Positions 1 through 11,056 of a stretch of DNA of 53,706 nucleotides are shown here, piece after piece. The notes beneath the pieces were generated by a model that made no database searches, was not told the DNA's origin, and saw only the letters and a program-made list of their open reading frames with translations. A program made the translations under genes and the position numbers. The first letter of the stretch is position 1. Every line of letters begins with the position of its first letter. The DNA is taken from assembly GCA_004151065.3 (NCBI GenBank), contig NWUY0305053456.1, positions 1 through 53,706 of the forward strand, written 5' to 3'. Source of the DNA: Larix sibirica. Lineage: Eukaryota; Streptophyta; Pinopsida; Pinales; Pinaceae.

Positions 1-1120
1 CAGCTTAAAGGCCGACAACATGCACCATCTTTTTGAAGTAGATAAGATCAACCAGATTGCAAGTCTTCTAATCAAGATCTGCAGCCGAAGATCTAACTTG
101 GAGAAGAATATGGAGAGGATTTAGGGTTGTGACTCTTTTGGTCCCTTAGGCTGATCAGCCTCGTGGACATTATTAAAAATTTTCATTCATTCATTCATAC
201 ACATTACCGGAATGCCTTCGTGCTACAAAAATCAACATAGAAAGAAACTTCAACACAACTTTTCAATTTTCTGAGTTTGAGTGTTGAGAATACCCAACAC
301 ACACTTTGCCCTGATTTTACATCCACTGGTTGCAGAGATTTCGTCTTCACCAGATTGAATTAATCGTGCCTTGCTTCATAATCAACTACATAAATCCATA
401 TTTGAAATCTAAGTTCCTGAGTGATGAGGTATAGACTCATAGAATGCATTGAGTGTCAAGCTAGTTCAGTTTCAAAGCATAAAGAATAGAGGAACTAGTG
501 CATCTCTCCATCTTACACACTCGATAACTATAATTTGTATTAAATCGAACAAAACTGGTTCGTACCCACTCAAAATTCTCTTTTGGATTTGCAAAAACAC
601 AGTCTCAGCTCAGCAAAATGCCTTCTAATGATTTCAAGCATAATCCAACTAAACTAGTTGATGAAAATGAGTGTTTTATTTTATAAATAAACTCACATAA
701 CCTGGAATATCCTTGGAATAGACATAATATGTATACAAATATATGGATTCATAATCTTCTTTGTCTTTTAAACCCAAATCTTTCCAAATTCTACTATTAC
801 CAAGGTTTGGATCAGATATTTATACAAAATTCAACTAAGTTTAGATCCATTATAATAGGATCTCATAGTCTATTTAAAGTAAAAATTAACTGACCCTTAT
901 TCTTCTAACTTACTAACTTAGAATACACAATCCTAGCTATTACATGGAAAAAGAGATCAAGTCTCTTTTATTCAAATAACATATTTCAACATAAAATTAA
1001 ACTCTTAAGGATCCCACTCCCTGAGTAAATTTGTGTTTTTAGACTTTCTACAAGTTTGAGTTTGACTTTTGCTTGATGCTCCTACATCAAACTCCCAAGG
1101 AATAAATAGTATTCATGGAC
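1..1120. other. AT-rich stretch, no gene recognised
   Basis: No reading frame here resembles a known gene. The stretch is AT-rich and lies immediately downstream, on the minus strand, of the chromovirus pol fragment that ends near position 1125. It could therefore hold the decayed 3' untranslated region or LTR of that element. I could not find a paired LTR, a polypurine tract or a target-site duplication to prove this. Confidence 0.4.
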
Positions 1121-1124
1121 TCAT

Positions 1125-3175
1125 GTCCATGGGTCCTCCACTGTACTACCACTTTTCTATATAATTGCAGTAGTTACCCAAGTAGTATCTTTGACTGGTT
1201 GATTCTTCCATTTGACCAAATAGTCATAGTATCCCTTGTATCTTGTTTTCTTCATCACTCTTTTATCCAAGATCCTTTCCATCTGTAATCCCTTTTCTAT
1301 AGGTAACTATTTCATCCGCTGAACTGGTTTGTCCTTGACACTATTAGACTCATTTGTTGATTCACCTATCTCATTCTCTGTATAATGATACATATCTGCT
1401 ACATTGAATATGGGAGATGTTCCAATGCCAACTAGTAGCTCTATCTCATAAGCATTGGTTGAAAATTTCCTCAAGACTTTACAAGGTCCAATCTTCTTTA
1501 ATTTGAGCTTGTTATACTCTCCTTTTGGAAACCTCTCTTTCCTCAAATGTGCCAACAGGCCCAACACTAAATATCCTACTTCAAAACTAACTTCCCTTCT
1601 CTTAAGATATGCATTATGTTTGTACTTATCAAATGCTCTCCTATAGATTCCCTTGACCTGTTCATGCAATGATTGCATAGCTATAGCAAAGTCTTCTTCA
1701 TCAAAAATCCTTAACTCTTCCTTTCCTAGATCTCTGAGCTGAAGAAAAAAAATCCTCTTGGATGCATTCCATATACAATATTGAATGGACTTAGTCTAGT
1801 GCTTCTGTTAGGTGAGTCATTATAAGCGAATCCATCCTATGGAAGGGCTTGATCCCATTGCTTTGGATGCTCACTTACCAACCTTCTTAATATGTTTCCC
1901 AAACTCCTATTGGTGAATTCAGTATGCCCATATGTTTGGGGATGATAGGCTAAACATAAACTAAGTCTGGTTCCTAGCTTCTTCCACAACATTCTCCAAA
2001 AATGACCAACAAATCTTGTATCCCTGTCTAAAACTATGTTTTTAGGAAGACCATGTAATCTAACAACTTTCTTGAAAAACAAATTTGCAATGTGAGTAGC
2101 ATCACCAGTTTTGTAACATGGTATAACATGTGCCATTTTAGAAAATCTTTCCACCACAACAAATATGGAATCATTGCCTCTTTGAGTTCTAGGCAATCCT
2201 AACGCAAAATCCATATTTATAGAATCCCATGGTCTATTTGGAATTGGTAGTGGATGATATAAGCTTGTATTTTGATGTCTTTCTTTGGCATACTAACAAA
2301 CTCTACATCTCTCCACAAACCTTTTGACATCATTTCTTATCCCTGGCCAAAAATAACAAGTACTCAACTGGGCATATGTCTTATCATTTCCAAAATGTCC
2401 AACCAATCCTCCACTATTTTTTTCCTGCAATAAATTCTACCTCATTGAGCATTTTGGAATGCACAGTTGACTTCCTTTGAACAACAATCCTTCTTGCAAC
2501 ATATAGTCCAACCAAAGGCTCCGATCTCTACTGATTGGATTTTGACAAGCTTCATAAGCCTCCTTAAATTTTGCATCATCTTTATACATCTTGATCTCCT
2601 TAATATGATCAAACCTCAAAACAATCATTTGGAATTCCTGCAAAATTATACATCTCATGCTCAAAGCATATGCGAGTTTGTTAGTACTTCCACTAATATG
2701 GTTGAGAACAAATGTAAACTTTTGCATAAATTCTACCCACTTGGCATGTTTCTTATTTAACTTTTCATGTTTAGTAATAAACTGCAAAGTATGATTGTAA
2801 AAATATAAAACAAATTATTTAGGCATGAGATAATGCCTCCATTTCTTCAGAGCTTGGATTACTCCATAAAACTCTTTGTCATATGAAGAATAATTATGTT
2901 TTTGATCATTCAACTTCTCACTGAAGTAGGCAATTGGTTTCTCGTCCTAGTTAATGAACAACTCCAATAGAACTCCCACTTGCATCACACTTAAACTGAA
3001 AAAAGCTTATAGAAGTCAGGTAGAGCTAGTAAGGTTTCTCAGTAATCTTCTCTTTCAACCACTTGAATCCCCTTTAGCTGCCGCTATCCAATTAAATGGT
3101 TGCTTATCCTTCCTGATAGTTTCCACTATCGAAGCACAAATACCAGTGAAATTTCTAATAAATTTTCATTATTAA
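1125..3175 (-). mobile_element. Degenerate Ty3/gypsy chromovirus pol fragment
   Basis: Reading the minus strand from 3175 down, the order is the end of reverse transcriptase and its connection (RKDKQPF), RNase H (CDASG near 2990, then a DKEFYG-like stretch and a QFITKHEKLNKKHAKWVEF-like stretch), an integrase HHCC zinc finger (GHFGNDKTYAQ, YFWPGI, CRVC; 2300-2430), the integrase core (1837-2214, with the YHPQT box degraded to YHPQTYGHTE), the integrase C-terminal region (NDSPNRSTRLSPF, 1740-1830) and a chromodomain (DYLVKWKNQPVKDTTW, 1150-1290). Order and motifs identify a chromovirus of the plant nuclear type. There are frameshifts near 2950 and 1750 and in-frame stops, including TAG at about 1307, 1834 and 2300, so it cannot make an intact polyprotein. 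Its presence beside mitochondrial sequence implies transfer from the nucleus. Confidence 0.88.
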
Positions 3176-3180
3176 AGGGA

Positions 3181-3530
3181 CTTTTGGCTCTTGGGAGAAT
3201 CTAATAGAAAAACTTGTTCAAATCTTGTGTTCTTGTGGTGGTGTCAGACTTTATTTTCTTGTCGAATTCCTTCTATCAATAGATCTCCATTATATTTCCA
3301 TATTCAGGCAAATTGATTGTGATTTTTTTTGTCTAGAGGAGGAAGCTTCGAGTTCTAATTATCTACGTATTAAAAACTATAAAATACATGTTCTCTCTAC
3401 TCGGAGTAAGCGGACATCCCCAACTCTCTTTGTTTTCTAGCCTCTCCAAATCGAAATTTGTCTGATGAAGATAAGCTGAGCCCCCTGTGTTTGCTCTTCT
3501 TTTTTATATTACATGGTGTAGATCATATCT
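3181..3530. other. Intergenic, nothing recognised
   Basis: A 350-base gap between two retroelement fragments. A 71-codon plus-strand frame (3225-3440) has no recognisable motif and is probably accidental. The minus strand may be the degraded continuation of the neighbouring retroelement-associated frame. Confidence 0.35.
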
Positions 3531-3536
3531 CCATAC

Positions 3537-4157
3537 TTATCCTTGATCCAAATTCAATGCAGTCAACATATTTTCAGCTACAATTTGAGTTGGTCTTGCT
3601 TTAACTACAAAAGGTCCTATTTCTGCTGGTAGTTTGAAACTGAGCTTCTGATTTCTGTCCCCAAAATGTATAAAATCCGAATTTCTTCTTTGCCTGATGT
3701 ATTCTAGATCAAAAATTATGGGAGTGAAATATACAGGCAACATAAAATGCTTCAACTCAGAACCATATATTTTGATGACAGTGTTATTCTCATACAAATA
3801 AAAATCCCCCACTTTAGTATCAGGACTCAATTGTAACAGATCCTTGCATTCTTTAAACATCCTTGGAGGATGCTATCCATGAAAGATAATGTGAACTGAA
3901 TACATCAATTTGTAAACAAAATGCTTTAATCCTTCATTCTTTGCATGCTTTCTCACTAAAGGTGTCCATTCAGTTACTAGCCATGGATTTCCTAACTGGT
4001 CTTCTTTATTTAGGTCAATGTGCTCAAAACTAGAGGATCTAAAGTATAACATTAAATATATAAAGTAGGATTTATATATAAATAACCTAGTCAGAGGAAA
4101 ATTGGCTAACTGAGTATGGATTGATTCAGCAAGGTATTGAGGGTAGTTCAATTTCAA
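3537..4157 (-). pseudogene. Retroelement-associated protein, C-terminal half, broken
   Basis: Two consecutive minus-strand frames, 3873-4157 (94 codons) and 3537-3860 (107 codons), belong to one broken frame interrupted at about 3862-3872. Visible features are a TEWTPL motif, a GDFYLYEN motif and the stretch YFTPIIFDLEYIRQ. The arrangement resembles an uncharacterised protein that accompanies LTR retroelements in plant nuclear genomes. I recognise the style rather than a named family. The matching N-terminal type of sequence lies at 33231-33800 on the same strand. No function is proposed. Confidence 0.45.
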
Positions 4158-4189
4158 AAGTGAAAAGCCTTAGTATAGAAAGAGTGAGG

Positions 4190-4815
4190 TTGTAATATTG
4201 CCTCTCTTAGATCTGATAATGGTGGGGAATTCTGCTCCAAAGAATGAAATAACTGCGCTAAACATGGAATCCAAAGACAGTTTACTACACTCTACACTCC
4301 ACAACAGAATAGAGTGCTTGAGAGGCAAAACCGCACTATCACAGAGATGGCCAGGTGTATGTTGCAGAACAGGTGTGTTCCAAACATATTTGGGGCCGAG
4401 GCAATGTTCACAGCAGTATACCTGCTGAATAGATCTCCCACGATGGCAGTGAAGCAAAAAACCCCAAAGAAAGCATGGTCTGGAAGAAAGACCAAAGTCA
4501 GTTATCTTAAAGTCTTTGGTTCTACTGCCTACACTTGGATTCCAGTTGAGAAGAGAATCAAGTTAGATCCAAAGAGCAAGAAGCTGATGATTACAGGGTA
4601 CAGCGACACTCCTAAGGCTTACAAGTTGGTTGATACTTACACCGATAAGGTGAGCTTTAGCAGATATGTTGTTTATTAGGAGGTTGGACCTTTCCAAACT
4701 TCTCCCACGATCATAATTACTGAGCAGCCAGAGGTGGTTGAGGATTCAGGTGTCAAGCTTCAGGTAGCTCTACCCGAGGGGGAGGAAACAATAAGGGGAT
4801 TTTCACCACCGGTGG
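4190..4815 (+). mobile_element. Degenerate Ty1/copia integrase fragment
   Basis: The frame begins near 4197 with LRSDNGGEF, the box around the second catalytic Asp of copia integrase. It continues through TPQQNRVLERQNRTI (4285-4335), which holds the catalytic Glu, then the AVYLLNRSP box and a conserved AWSGRK...VFGSTAY segment, and ends near the RYVVY box that precedes the copia reverse transcriptase. After a stop at 4677 the same frame can be followed through an acidic linker to about 4815. There is an early stop near 4247. Reverse transcriptase is absent and the piece ends abruptly against a gypsy fragment in the opposite orientation, which suggests a recombination join. Confidence 0.88.
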
Positions 4816-4818
4816 TGT

Positions 4819-5590
4819 TTAAGGAGGCGGGGGAATGGTTGTTTCCTCAGCGTGGTGATTATTCTCAGGTGTAGATGTCGATGCAGAGGCAACTGATGTG
4901 TTATCTTCTGATGAGAAGATAGTGCACATCAGACCTTCTTTGGAGGTTGGGATTACTGGTGGAGAGCCAGAGTATGCCCCCAAATCTGAGTATTTATAAA
5001 TGCCAGGACCAATATCTACGTATGGTGTTTTGTTTTCTGATCCTATAGTGGGTAGGATATTATAAGGGTTCGAGTTGGGGCGGGGCTCGTAGTATGTGAG
5101 TTGGTCAAGGGTTACTATTTTCCCGTTGTGGGAAAACATCATGATGCGGAACACTGATTAGGCAACCGCCTTCATGGCATACATGTAGCTACGTCCCAAA
5201 AGGATGTTATAATCGAGCTGTGCATCGACTACTTAAATATAAAGGAGTACATTTTTGCCTCCCAACTAAATAGGGACATTCTTTTATAGACCTTGTGGTT
5301 TTGATGGCCTACCATCGTAAGTGCGAAGGGCTATAGATGATGGGACTAAGTCTGGTGAACCAAGATGTTTCCAAACATGTGTTGACATAACACAAGTAGA
5401 CGCTCCTTCATCGACTATGCATTGATGAATGATGATGTTTTTATAGTGACTATAATTTTGAAAGCGACGGATAAGGGCAACCGAGGCTCGCCATTGTAAA
5501 GGTCGAAGGTCATTAAGCGCGAATCAGATGGATCGATTGCGCCTAACGCTGATAGTAATGCCTTCTTTTTATCAGGGCGAGACTTCAAAC
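4819..5590 (-). mobile_element. Ty3/gypsy protease and inter-domain fragment, broken
   Basis: On the minus strand from about 5590, a broken frame passes through an aspartic-protease-like box reading VDEGASTCVMS (near 5400-5435), then GRPSKPQGLY, then a stretch resembling the protease tail, and continues as an open frame (4819-5154) containing NGKIVTLDQLTYYEP and KTPYVDIGPGIY. Plant gypsy elements carry such a segment between protease and reverse transcriptase. The protease box is DEGAS rather than the usual D-S/T-G form. Several stops and shifts lie between 5160 and 5300. The fragment abuts the copia piece tail to tail. Confidence 0.65.
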
Positions 5591-5599
5591 TTATAAAGT

Positions 5600-5845
5600 G
5601 GACATGGCGGCGGGGGATTGGGCCAAGTCGTTTACAATGCTGTAATTATGGGCAGCCTTCATATGAAGATTATGGGCAGTTTGTCGGAGTGGTGGCTTTG
5701 GGATCCTAGGTATTTGGTCATTACTCGGATGTGGGTTTATTCCTTCCCTGTTTGCTTCCTCCTTATGGAAGCACTAAAAGGGGTTTGGATTCTGGAAGCA
5801 CTATTAAGGGGTGAGGAGCTGCAGATGGCTATCCGGAAATAAAGC
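5600..5845 (+). pseudogene. Possible gypsy gag fragment
   Basis: In one plus-strand frame this stretch reads as low-complexity protein rich in Tyr, Gly, Gln and Pro (YGQPSYEDYGQF, then LLPPYGSTKRG) with scattered stops. The longest open frame (5618-5842) is in a different phase and looks accidental. The composition fits the disordered part of a plant retroelement gag, and a clearer gag piece follows at 6135 on the same strand. The assignment rests on composition and position only. Confidence 0.35.
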
Positions 5846-5967
5846 TGAAGTTATTGATGGGGGCGGGCTAAAGAAAGGGAAAGTGGGAGAATAAAAGGCC
5901 ACGTTTCAACTCTAATAAATTCCACCTGGATAGGCCAGGTTGCAAGTATGAGATTAACCACTTGAAC

Positions 5968-6002
5968 AAGGAAAAGCTTGCTTGACCGAAGGGAGGGCAA
6001 GG
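5968..6002 (+). repeat. 35-bp AAGG-bounded repeat (Bpu-like), copy 1
   Basis: A 35-bp unit with AAGG at both ends and the core GCTTGCTTGACCGAAGGG. It is identical, in inverse orientation, to the copy at 31478-31512. Size and terminal AAGG match the published description of Cycas mitochondrial Bpu elements (36 bp, AAGG terminal repeats). I do not see the Bpu10I site (CCTNAGC) in this copy. Confidence 0.75.
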
Positions 6003-6134
6003 GTTTGAAGTCTAAAAAAGGAAAGTTCAAGGCGTATAAAAAGTTCCCACTGATAGGCCAGGTTTGAAGTAAGGAAATTACCACTGGGACAAGCGTTTGA
6101 AGTTGAAAAATGCAACTTCCATTAAAATCCACCT

Positions 6135-6905
6135 TTGACGGATCTTCACGGTCCCGTCTTAGTTAAAGTCGGGGGTTCTACTTCTCTAGATTCCGAGGGT
6201 AGAATTGAGTATTCGAATATCATGTCGGGAATGGGTATGTCGCCTAGCCCTCGGGGGTCAAACCAGAATGTACCAAGTTCACTGAGGGAAACTACGGTTA
6301 GCTCCCCTACTACACCTATTAGTAGCACACATATCTCGGTGTCAGTTCCTCCTATGGTTAGCACTCCATTTGTGAGTTTGCCTGCGGGACAACATAGTCC
6401 TGTGATCCAAGTCCCATCGTTCTTCTCATCCTCGATGCTTCATACTACAATGCCAATGCTTCATACGACATTGCCTACTCCACATTTTGCGTTTGGCCAA
6501 ACTAACCCCACTAGTGTTGGGACTATTGGTGGTTTTCCTCAAGTGACTAGTGTACCATCAGGACCCTTCCAGAATCCCATTAACCCTTCGGTGGGGACAC
6601 CTTTGGGGTGGAATCTACCGGCTGGCACTGGCCTGGCTACTGGCGTTAGTAATCTAGGGGGACATGCTATGTCACAAGCTCCTCTTGGTAATATGACCTC
6701 ACAAAATGTCGGTTTCCCTTTGGGTGGAATTTTGCTGCAACTGCTGGCCCATCTACCAGCGTAGGTCCTATACCAGGGGGAAATATCGCACCTGGGGCTT
6801 ATCTACAAGCTCCTAGTGTCCATACTGGCAATCATACGCATCAGGGAGGATCACAAGCTTCCTCCTTTCTTGCCCAAAATGCTTTGAGGGCAGGGAGGGA
6901 GGGAT
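6135..6905 (+). pseudogene. Gag-like low-complexity retroelement fragment
   Basis: A 209-codon open frame (6135-6764) rich in Pro, Ser, Gly, Thr and Val, followed after a +1 shift near 6725 by the same composition (STSVGPIPGGNIAPGAY) to about 6905. There is no enzyme motif. The Pro/Gly/Ser repeats resemble the disordered N-terminal part of gag in conifer-type gypsy elements, and the neighbouring gypsy protease piece supports that origin. Read alone it could be any low-complexity protein. The start codon at 6135 is arbitrary, and the frameshift makes a functional product unlikely. Confidence 0.45.
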
Positions 6906-7439
6906 ATGCCTTGGAACCCTACCAGATAAGTTTGGATTTAGTTAGGGATTGAATTGAATGAACAAACTGTAGGGCCGGGAAAAGAAAGAAAGAAAGCCCG
7001 GATCACATAATCACACACAGGCAGGCTAGTTACCCATTAAGATGAAGAATGAATGCCTGGGAGGGATATGTGTCCCCTGCGGAGCCCGGAAGAACACCAG
7101 AGTTAACTGACAGAACAGGCAGGCCGAAGAGAAAGATTAATTTAATTATTAATTAATTGAACAGACCTTGGGAGCTAAGCTTAGAAAGAGAGATACAGCG
7201 ATCATATACGTTATTCTTGAATTAATTTAGGGTTTTATTACAACATAGTGCCGGGCTTCGCCCGGGAGATATATCTTTTGAATTACAATATATTTACTTA
7301 CCACAGCCAGGATCATGCTGGAACCCACTGAGGAACAAATATTGCATCCACTGGGGTCGATAACTCAAAATTGTCTATAGGGAACTCGCTTATTTCCAGC
7401 ATTTAAGGTGATTCCTTCCATCCAATATAAGGGGTCTGG

Positions 7440-8030
7440 CTTTAGTTAATTCATAGGGCAGTTCCGATCCGACGATCCCACAGCGGTCCAATATAAAGTA
7501 AAGCAAGTAGGGGGAGAGTAAAGGTAAATATTAATAGTGGTACCCCCTGAAGCAAGTGGTTGGGGGATAACAAAGGTTAGGAGGTGAGGGACATTATCTC
7601 TAGGTGGAAAGAGAAACCTTGTTTGTCGGGCTCAACACCAACTCGATATGAAATAATTGAAACCTACGTTATAAACTTCCATATGACCCATTGACAATGC
7701 TGCTATTATATATGTAATTACGCTATTTCATAATTGATCAAATACGGCTGGTAATTTCACTACTGAAAGGGGGCCTGCCCACCCAATCCAAGCAAGCCTT
7801 TCCCAATGTAAGGGGTCTGGCATTCATTAAAAAGGCAGTCAGTTCCGATCCGAGGATCCCACAACGTAGCTGCCCAACAGAAATAAATAAAGTAAGCATA
7901 GGTAATACGAATGGTCTAAGTGCCCACCTACCCAAGCGCGTAAGTAATATATAATAAGTAAGGCAGTAGTCAATCAAACAGGGTAGTTCCCACGGGCGAT
8001 CCCGCAACTTAGCTGTGCAACTTCCCTTCC
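7440..8030 (+). repeat. Three degenerate copies of a dispersed repeat
   Basis: Units centred on 7452-7515, 7834-7900 and 7981-8030 each carry a CAGTTCC box, then a GATCCCACA-like box, and usually a run resembling AAATAAATAAAGTAAGC. The third unit with its left flank (7923-8010) matches 29761-29848 over about 85 bp, including CCAAGCGCGTAAG and AGTAGTCAATC. Further copies are at 51586-51635 and 51728-51765. Confidence 0.65.
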
Positions 8031-8703
8031 ATGAATCTTTCCAGCTTCTAAAGGTCCTAGCAATGCTGGTAGTCTTCATGACTCAATCGTATCTGGAAGC
8101 TTGTCCCCCCGACAAGAAGATCAATAGTGTCTACTCATGAAGATTCCTCCGGCAAGTGGTTTCAAACGCCCGTGCAAAGCTCTAACAAGAAGTAATCTAA
8201 GACGATAACTTCGTCCCTGGGGTTGGTCCGGTCAATTCGAAAAAGCTTCTTAAATGCGGTTTTGTATAAAGCAAACCCTCGTGTTGATGGGGTCCGAGTA
8301 TGATTCCAACACCGGGTTATCGAACTCTCATTTGGCTTTAGACAACTGGCTCAAATCGCTGAGTTAAAGCAGTTCTGGAAGGTAATTAATTAAATAACTC
8401 GCCAGATTCCGGGTCCCAAAAAGAAAATCCTAAAGGTGAGGACGGAACGGAGAAGATCCCCATCTGAAACAGGCACCCGGTTTGGGCTATGTAACTAATT
8501 CGTGAGTGCTGAATCAAAAACGAAACATAAGTACTCAACGAATGATTCTTCGTGTAGGTCCCACTTCCTGTGTTCCTGTAGGCATAAACCATACGGTCTT
8601 CCTTTTTTGGGGATGTCTCGTGGCACCTGGTTGGGGGCAGGCACCCAGGTCGGGTTGTTCCGGTCGATTCAAAAAGCCCTCTCCTTTTAGTCGAGCGGCT
8701 CCG

Positions 8704-8732
8704 CCCTTGCCCTCTCTTTGGTCGAGCAAGCG
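8704..8732 (-). repeat. Degenerate AAGG-type repeat fragment
   Basis: This segment resembles the reverse complement of the 35-bp AAGG-bounded repeat: CCTTGCCCTC, then TTTGGTCGAGCAAGC. It has several substitutions and lacks the second AAGG end, so it looks like an old or truncated copy. Confidence 0.5.
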
Positions 8733-9098
8733 ATAAACCTCCAACCGCGCATTTTCATAAGGTTTATCTCACTCGAGGTTAGGAGGGTGAGGCACGGAGT
8801 GGTTTATCCGGGTTCGTAGGCATATTCTCCATCTGGGTTCATAACCTCAATTTGTTCTTTAGTCAAGTGGCTTAAGGCCCATCCTGGTCAGACGGTCCTG
8901 ACTGGGCCCTCCCTTTATTGAAAAACCTCAATCTAGCTAGTTCAGGTAAGGTTATCACTTACAAGCAGAGCTCTGCTCAGGTTCAGGTCAGGTTCGGAAG
9001 TATTTGAATTAGGAGCTTAGATAGGGGGGGCATTCGCATTTGGTTCCGCTGAGACTGAGACTGAATCCAAGCCAGATAAAATGGTTGGGGAGAGTTTC

Positions 9099-9542
9099 AA
9101 GAGTGTGTTCGCCCGCCCGCGAAGTACGGGGACAACAAGAGTTGCTTTCCCGCCCGCATCGGGGATAATTACGTATATAAAAATAAGGGGAGCATTAAAG
9201 CCTGATAAATCCTGAAAACCCTTTATCCCTTCCCTATGTGCCCCCCAAAATATTGAAAATCTGGTATAACCTTGCGAACCGATAGGGATAACCGTAACAA
9301 ATTACCTACACAAAGGAAACGTAGATCTATAGTGCATTCTGGGATAACTTTAATAAAAAGGTCCTGAAAGGCCTATATTTATTTCCCTCAATAACTCGCC
9401 CGACCAAAGGTTGATCGCTCGACCTAATAAGTAGTACGAGTTCCTAAAAGAGTGTGTGCACCCGCCCGAAGTACGGGGAAAACAAGGATCGAAGAGCTCG
9501 CTTTTCCGCATCGTAATTACGTATATAAAATATAGGAAGCAT
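9099..9542 (+). repeat. Direct repeat pair, about 96 bp
   Basis: The segments 9099-9196 and 9447-9542 are direct copies about 348 bp apart. Both begin AGAGTGTGT, pass through CCCGAAGTACGGGG or a variant with two extra bases, and end at TAATTACGTATATAA followed by a GGAAGCAT-like box. They differ by small indels. Confidence 0.75.
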
Positions 9543-9699
9543 GCCATGCCATCCCGGATAAGTAAATAGTACCTACCTCCTAAGATTCATGGATAAAAGA
9601 GTCTATAGGTGGGTAGGTTTTATGGTAACACTTCAGTAAGGGGTAAGGGTAAGGTTTTTTTTAATGCCATCATGCCATGCCATCCGATCCGGGGTCAAT

Positions 9700-10089
9700 A
9701 GCAGTACCTCCCAAAGATCAATTTATCAAGTGGTATAAGGCTACCAGGTCTATTTATTCTGGTGGGTAAATAGTTTGAAACAAGGCACGGAGTGGGGTAA
9801 AGGTTTCATAGCATGCCTACTTAAGTTTTCCTGGCTGCTTCAGCAATGGGTTAGGGCATCACTCTATCCATCCATCTCCTGGGGTGAAGACATTAAGAAG
9901 GTAAGAGTAAGGTTGTTTGATCCCGTCCAGAAATAGAAGTCTCTAGCAGTTCCCACTAAGTGATTAATTGAGCAAGTGGTATATTAATAAAGGTCTAGTT
10001 ATTTAGGTGGGTAAATAGGTTGTGTGGAAACAAGGGTAAGGGCTAAAGGGTTGTTCATAGCATGCCTCCCCTACTTAGATTATTCCTGG
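9700..10089 (+). repeat. Degenerate direct repeat pair, about 140 bp
   Basis: The segments 9700-9834 and 9945-10089 share AGCAGT, CAAGTGGTAT, GGTGGGTAAATAG, TCATAGCATGCCT and CCTGG in the same order, with intervening differences. A related but weaker copy lies near 30030-30115. Confidence 0.65.
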
Positions 10090-10444
10090 TTTACTTAATT
10101 GGGTTGGTAAGAGCAATCCCTGCCTGTACGAAGCAATCCCTTCCTTCCTGTACGAAGGGCCAATCAGAACCAATACGGTTTATTCAATCAATAATGAAGA
10201 GTTGGCCTTTTCAAATACGGGGCTAAAAATAGTAAAATAAAAAGGCCTTAAAAGGTGGGAAGTTGGTTGATCCTGGTTCTGAAAGGTCTTATCAGGTCAG
10301 GTCCTGTGCCGGCCTTCCTTATTGGTTCTTCAAGTGCCAATCTTAGTGAGTTACCCTTCAGTGAGTGAGAAGATATAATTGGTCCTGTCTTAGAAAACCT
10401 AGAATATTACCCTCATTTAGAATCGCTAAAAAGAAATAAGGTTC

Positions 10445-11056
10445 TTATTTATTAGAGTCCCCGAATGAATGAATATTAAACGCGCGCGGTTGCCTAAAAC
10501 CGATGGGTTTCAAATAATTGGAAACATACCTTCTTATCTGTACATGTTCTGTTACACGGTTGGTTCTCTCAAATCCGCTCATGGGAACCGGAGTAATAAG
10601 GCCGGAGAGATGACCTTTACCCGGAGTCTTCTTTATGTATGAAAGTTGAAAAAGCAGATCCGTACCCGTCGGAATTGGGTTCATGTTTCTGATCATCGGG
10701 CGTTTGTTTCTGACGCCTTTGGACCCGTGAAGTGGTTTCCTTGGGATTACAACTCCTCTATGAAGTCTTGAAAAATATGGGTATATTTCCTTTCCTAAAG
10801 GCACTATATTGGTTGGACCCAGGCTAATTGAAGGCAGGCTAAAAGTATAAGTTTTATAATTAATCCAACAATTAATTGCATTCACACTCAGCTTGTAACT
10901 AAGCTTGCGTACAGCAGTTCGTTGGCGGGCGAGTGAAAAGATCGATTCAATCAAAAACATCTTATCTTGGACGACCGACCATTGATAGCGGCAAACGGAA
11001 TAAACGAAGAGTGTAATACAATTCCACTTCAGCGGGCACAAACAAATGAAGATCAT
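10445..11056 (-). CDS. Uncharacterised 203-codon ORF
   Basis: An uninterrupted minus-strand frame of 203 codons, the longest unexplained frame in the window. The N-terminal third is hydrophobic and Cys-containing. The C-terminal half is basic and looks more protein-like, with GKEIYPYFSRLHRGVVIP and a Pro/Gly/Lys-rich stretch. I do not recognise any plant mitochondrial gene, maturase or ribosomal protein in it. It could be a chimeric mitochondrial ORF, a translated intron or pseudogene remnant, or chance. It has no close neighbours and no evident promoter. The surrounding DNA is repeat mosaic. Confidence 0.25.
   Translation of the reverse strand: MIFICLCPLKWNCITLFVYSVCRYQWSVVQDKMFLIESIFSLARQRTAVRKLSYKLSVNAINCWINYKTYTFSLPSISLGPTNIVPLGKEIYPYFSRLHRGVVIPRKPLHGSKGVRNKRPMIRNMNPIPTGTDLLFQLSYIKKTPGKGHLSGLITPVPMSGFERTNRVTEHVQIRRYVSNYLKPIGFRQPRAFNIHSFGDSNK

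Larger units (their letters stand above)
6906..9095. repeat. Repeat mosaic without recognised genes
   Basis: No reading frame here looks real; the longest, a 113-codon minus frame at 7738-8079, overlaps the repeats. The stretch contains an AGAA microsatellite (about 6983-7000), three degenerate copies of a dispersed repeat (7440-8030), the TTATATATGTAATTA tag (7704-7723), and copies of a motif near GGGTTCAAGAACTC at 7355 and 8320 that recurs at 30330, 32655 and 51468. The segment 8735-8860 shares the blocks CGCGCATTTT and ATTCTCCATCTGGGTTC with 32410-32476. Confidence 0.55.

Noticed and set aside
1125-3175. Bacterial or phage origin because of integrase and RT
   Set aside because: The zinc finger, YHPQT box and chromodomain are those of a plant LTR retroelement, and nad2 with group II introns sets the context as a plant mitochondrion.
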